Below, in pieces: positions 6,958-8,759 of a DNA stretch of 8,759 nt. The notes below the pieces were generated by a model. The model did not search any database and had not been told where the DNA came from. It saw only the letters and a list, made by a program, of their open reading frames with translations. Location: positions 1-8,759 of the forward strand of contig JBKQWK010000098.1 of NCBI GenBank assembly GCA_052139595.1, in the 5' to 3' direction. Each line of letters opens with the position of its first letter. Positions within the stretch are counted from its first letter, which is position 1. A program made the translations under genes and the position numbers. Source of the stretch: JBKQWK01 sp052139595 (GTDB taxonomy: Bacteria > Actinomycetota > Thermoleophilia > UBA2241).

Positions 6958-7762
6958 GGTCAAAGAGGTCAGGGTGACCAGCCACGTGCGTGCAGTAATC
7001 CCATATGTGAACGTTCGCGAAGGTGAAACCTTTGTGCACCATCGATCGGAACCAGGAACAGCCTATGTCGGTCCCGTCGTCCATAACGCCAAAGGGCAGC
7101 GACGATCCTCGGGGCACCGTCTCCTTTCGGTATATGACAGCGTCGAGCAGGCAGGCAAACTCATTCAAACGGCACTCGGGCAGCGGAACGGGTCGTCGTG
7201 GATCAATCCGCCAGGGGAAGGTTCGCGGTGAGCGCACGCGCAGAGTGAGGAGCAGCGCCTGCAAGTAGGAGAGGTGCAAATCCACATGCCTATCGCCATC
7301 GCAGAGACCGCTTGAAAACGCAGGACAGTTCCAGCATTGTCCAATCAGGCCGGCGCCAGCGTGTGGTCCCGTCTGAATCGCACGGACCAAATCACCGACA
7401 AGATCTGCTCGAAACAGCACGTCGTTATGTGCCACAAAGACGTACTGTTTATCCGATGCTTCCAGCGCGTACTGGTAGCGAGCAGAGAGACGAACAGCCG
7501 CATTCATGAGTAAACGCCGCCGGCCAGCTGGTCTATATCCTAAATAGTATTCAGGCGAGAACATGGTCAAATGGTCGGCGTGGGCGCGGACAAACGCAGA
7601 AAGAACTGCCTCCCCGACCGATGTGTCACCACGAGGCTGTTCCGCCTCGTGAGTAAGAAAGATCGTGCCGATATGCTGGCCCGAATGTTCGAGAAGCGAT
7701 TCGATCGTAAGCATGGTCTGATAAGGCTTGCCATAGTAGTTGAGGGCAACATCGACTTTCAT
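6911..7762 (-). CDS. GT-A-like putative glycosyltransferase of unrecognised family, 3' end apparently frameshifted
   Basis: I do not recognise the exact family. The 283-residue product begins VDVALNYYGKPYQTMLTIESLL, which reads like the first strand and helix of a GT-A enzyme, and YVFVAHNDVLF at 107-117 sits where a GT-A fold would carry its DxD metal motif, here as HND. Other probable landmarks are GLIGQCWNCPA (138-148), a Cys-rich patch (C143, C146, C154), NEFACLLD (200-207), DDGTDIGCSWF (228-238) and HIWDYCTHVAGH (252-263). Charged residues and the lack of signal or membrane segments fit a cytoplasmic enzyme, and its place among glycosyltransferases suggests a sugar-transfer or sugar-modifying role. 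ATG 7762 is preceded by GGGAGG at a 4-base spacing. The last ~14 residues (after FDP, 269) look non-native; shifting frame at the CCC run near 6957 gives a charged helix ending EARVLLEKHYGRS at 6889. Confidence 0.75.
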   Translation of the reverse strand: MKVDVALNYYGKPYQTMLTIESLLEHSGQHIGTIFLTHEAEQPRGDTSVGEAVLSAFVRAHADHLTMFSPEYYLGYRPAGRRRLLMNAAVRLSARYQYALEASDKQYVFVAHNDVLFRADLVGDLVRAIQTGPHAGAGLIGQCWNCPAFSSGLCDGDRHVDLHLSYLQALLLTLRVRSPRTFPWRIDPRRPVPLPECRLNEFACLLDAVIYRKETVPRGSSLPFGVMDDGTDIGCSWFRSMVHKGFTFANVHIWDYCTHVAGHPDLFDPGTYGTQGGRGACPT

Positions 7763-7766
7763 GCTG

Positions 7767-7772
7767 CCTCCC
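7767..7772 (-). promoter_or_regulatory. Ribosome binding site for the gene starting at 7762
   Basis: GGGAGG lies 4 bases before ATG 7762, a strong Shine-Dalgarno match at slightly short spacing. It fixes the start of the unrecognised glycosyltransferase-like gene. The rest of the 82-base gap back to 7844 shows no convincing promoter or terminator. Confidence 0.6.
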
Positions 7773-7844
7773 GCTTCATTCGGCCGCTGGCAAGCAGACC
7801 CTGCGCTCGATGTGATAGCGCTGTCGCCTTGGCATCCACTTCAC

Positions 7845-8714
7845 TCACGCCCGCTCGCCGAATCGGCTCCCGCGAATGGGTCGGTCGCGCAGAGCACGCG
7901 CATACGCCCTGGGACTGAGCGTGACGCGAACAGCATCGGCAAGCAGCGCCCTACGACCAGAGTAAGTGCGCCGAGTCTTCCAAAACAGTCTGCGGGCGTG
8001 TGCGAACACGCCCGCACGCAAACGATTCTCAAGATGAGCACGAGCCGCTGCAGGCTCGAGGCGACCTATCGAGGCCAGGGCTCGTACCCGTGTTTGCATA
8101 TCCAGATCAGCCGTAGCAAGTAAGTAGCGAAGTGCTTCACACTGCGCTAAAAGCGCGCCGACGTAATTATCTTGTTTGCTGCCGGGACGCTGCCGGTAGA
8201 GCGCCAAAGTGAGCGGGTTGTGCAGCATTCGCGATCCGTCTGCTGCCATACGCAGCCACAAGTCGTAGTCCTCGAGCTGCGCAATCTTGCGGAATCCGCC
8301 AGCGTGCCGGAGTGCCGTGGCGCGAACCACGGTGATGACGGTGAACCGGTTCGCGTCCAGAAAATCGTCGAGTCGAGTCTCAGCAACTGCGTCGTACTCT
8401 GCGCTAAGTGGGAAACGACTCCGACTTCCATCCGGCATCCAGGCATCAACGTTACACGAATACACGTCGAAACCAGGATGTTCGTGAATGAACTCATGCT
8501 GTGAGGCAAGAAAGTGAGGCAAGTAGACATCGTCCGCATCCAGGGGGCAAATGAACGTGCCGCTTACTTGCGCAAGGGCGGCATTTCGTGCCAGTGACAA
8601 GCCCGCATTCGGCTGCGAAATAAGAGTGAAGCGCGAATCGCGCTCAACGTAAAGAGGTGGCCGGGTTGGTCTGGACAGCTGAACCGAGTTCTTAGGTGGT
8701 TCACTGCTTCTCAT
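7845..8714 (-). CDS. Glycosyltransferase family 2, N-terminally truncated
   Basis: The 289-residue product matches GT2 enzymes from about residue 22 onward: YVERDSRFTLISQPNAGLSLARNAAL (spanning 22-47) is the helix-strand region with the N-x-G-L-x-x-A-R-N signature, CPLDADDVYLP at 56-66 carries the DxD metal site, and QLEDYDLWLRMA at 146-157 contains the ED motif that holds the catalytic base. The C-terminal ~120 residues are Arg/Ala-rich helices common in this subfamily. What is missing is the start of the fold: the first strand (usually V-S-V-I-I-P-x-Y-N) and the DDGS/T uridine-binding motif. An in-frame TGA at 8759-8757 prevents extension, and the residues before 22 match nothing. Without these elements the protein probably cannot bind its nucleotide sugar. 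Possible reasons are a frameshift upstream of the window edge, a deletion or fusion, or sequence error. The start at ATG 8714 is nominal. Confidence 0.7.
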   Translation of the reverse strand: MRSSEPPKNSVQLSRPTRPPLYVERDSRFTLISQPNAGLSLARNAALAQVSGTFICPLDADDVYLPHFLASQHEFIHEHPGFDVYSCNVDAWMPDGSRSRFPLSAEYDAVAETRLDDFLDANRFTVITVVRATALRHAGGFRKIAQLEDYDLWLRMAADGSRMLHNPLTLALYRQRPGSKQDNYVGALLAQCEALRYLLATADLDMQTRVRALASIGRLEPAAARAHLENRLRAGVFAHARRLFWKTRRTYSGRRALLADAVRVTLSPRAYARALRDRPIRGSRFGERA

Positions 8715-8758
8715 GCAGCTCTTGCTTGCGTGCGTAGTGCAGACCAGTAGACCTCGTC
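8711..8758 (-). other. Possible C-terminus of an upstream gene overlapping the truncated GT2 by ATGA
   Basis: One reading frame is open from the window edge and ends ...ALRTQARAA at TGA 8713-8711, giving an ATGA overlap with ATG 8714. A second frame, ending ...YARKQELHEKQ at TGA 8703-8701, is also open. Either could be the tail of the preceding gene or of the lost N-terminal part of the GT2. With only 15-18 codons visible no identity can be given. Confidence 0.2.
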
Positions 8759-8759
8759 A

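Overview
The window is a stretch of a polysaccharide (O-antigen, capsule or exopolysaccharide) assembly cluster from a GC-rich bacterium. Every supportable gene lies on the minus strand, so transcription runs from the right edge (8759) to the left edge (1). Almost no DNA is left over: the largest gap, 162 bases at 5713-5874, holds the only candidate promoter I see, and the next largest gap is 82 bases at 7763-7844. Proteins encoded on the left are rich in Ala, Arg and Val, and wobble positions there are strongly G/C. This fits a high-GC lineage such as Chloroflexota or Actinomycetota, but the sequence alone does not fix the taxon.

In order of transcription: (1) 8714-7845, a family 2 glycosyltransferase whose first Rossmann strands are missing, probably truncated; (2) 7762-6911, a GT-A-like protein of no family I can name, with an apparent one-base frameshift close to its end (restored end at 6889); (3) 6861-5875, a WbbL/rhamnosyltransferase-like GT2; then the 162-base gap with an inverted repeat and a possible promoter; (4) 5712-4876, a second WbbL-like GT2; (5) 4876-3758, a family 4 GT-B glycosyltransferase; (6) 3743-2544, another GT4; (7) 2543-1170, a full-length polyprenyl-phosphate hexose-1-phosphate transferase (WbaP/PglC superfamily) that starts the lipid-linked chain; (8) 1154 to beyond position 1, a Wzy/WaaL-type membrane polymerase or ligase that runs off the left edge. 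Because gene 8 has no stop codon inside the window, it is easily missed by simple ORF callers.

Genes 4 to 8 are packed with overlaps or gaps of 0-15 bases (TGATG at 4878-4874, TAGGTG at 2546-2541) and look like one translationally coupled operon. Together they suggest this pathway: the phosphotransferase loads the first sugar phosphate onto undecaprenyl phosphate, the glycosyltransferases extend the repeat unit on the cytoplasmic face, and after flipping (no flippase lies in this window) the Wzy/WaaL-like protein polymerises or transfers it outside the membrane.

Base composition changes along the window. Hand-counted 60-base rows in the left part are about 73-77% G+C, while rows in the right part are about 48-65%. 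The right part also holds the two damaged-looking genes and the unrecognised family. I read it as a more recently acquired or decaying variable end of the locus. I found no RNA gene, CRISPR array, insertion sequence or mobile-element gene.
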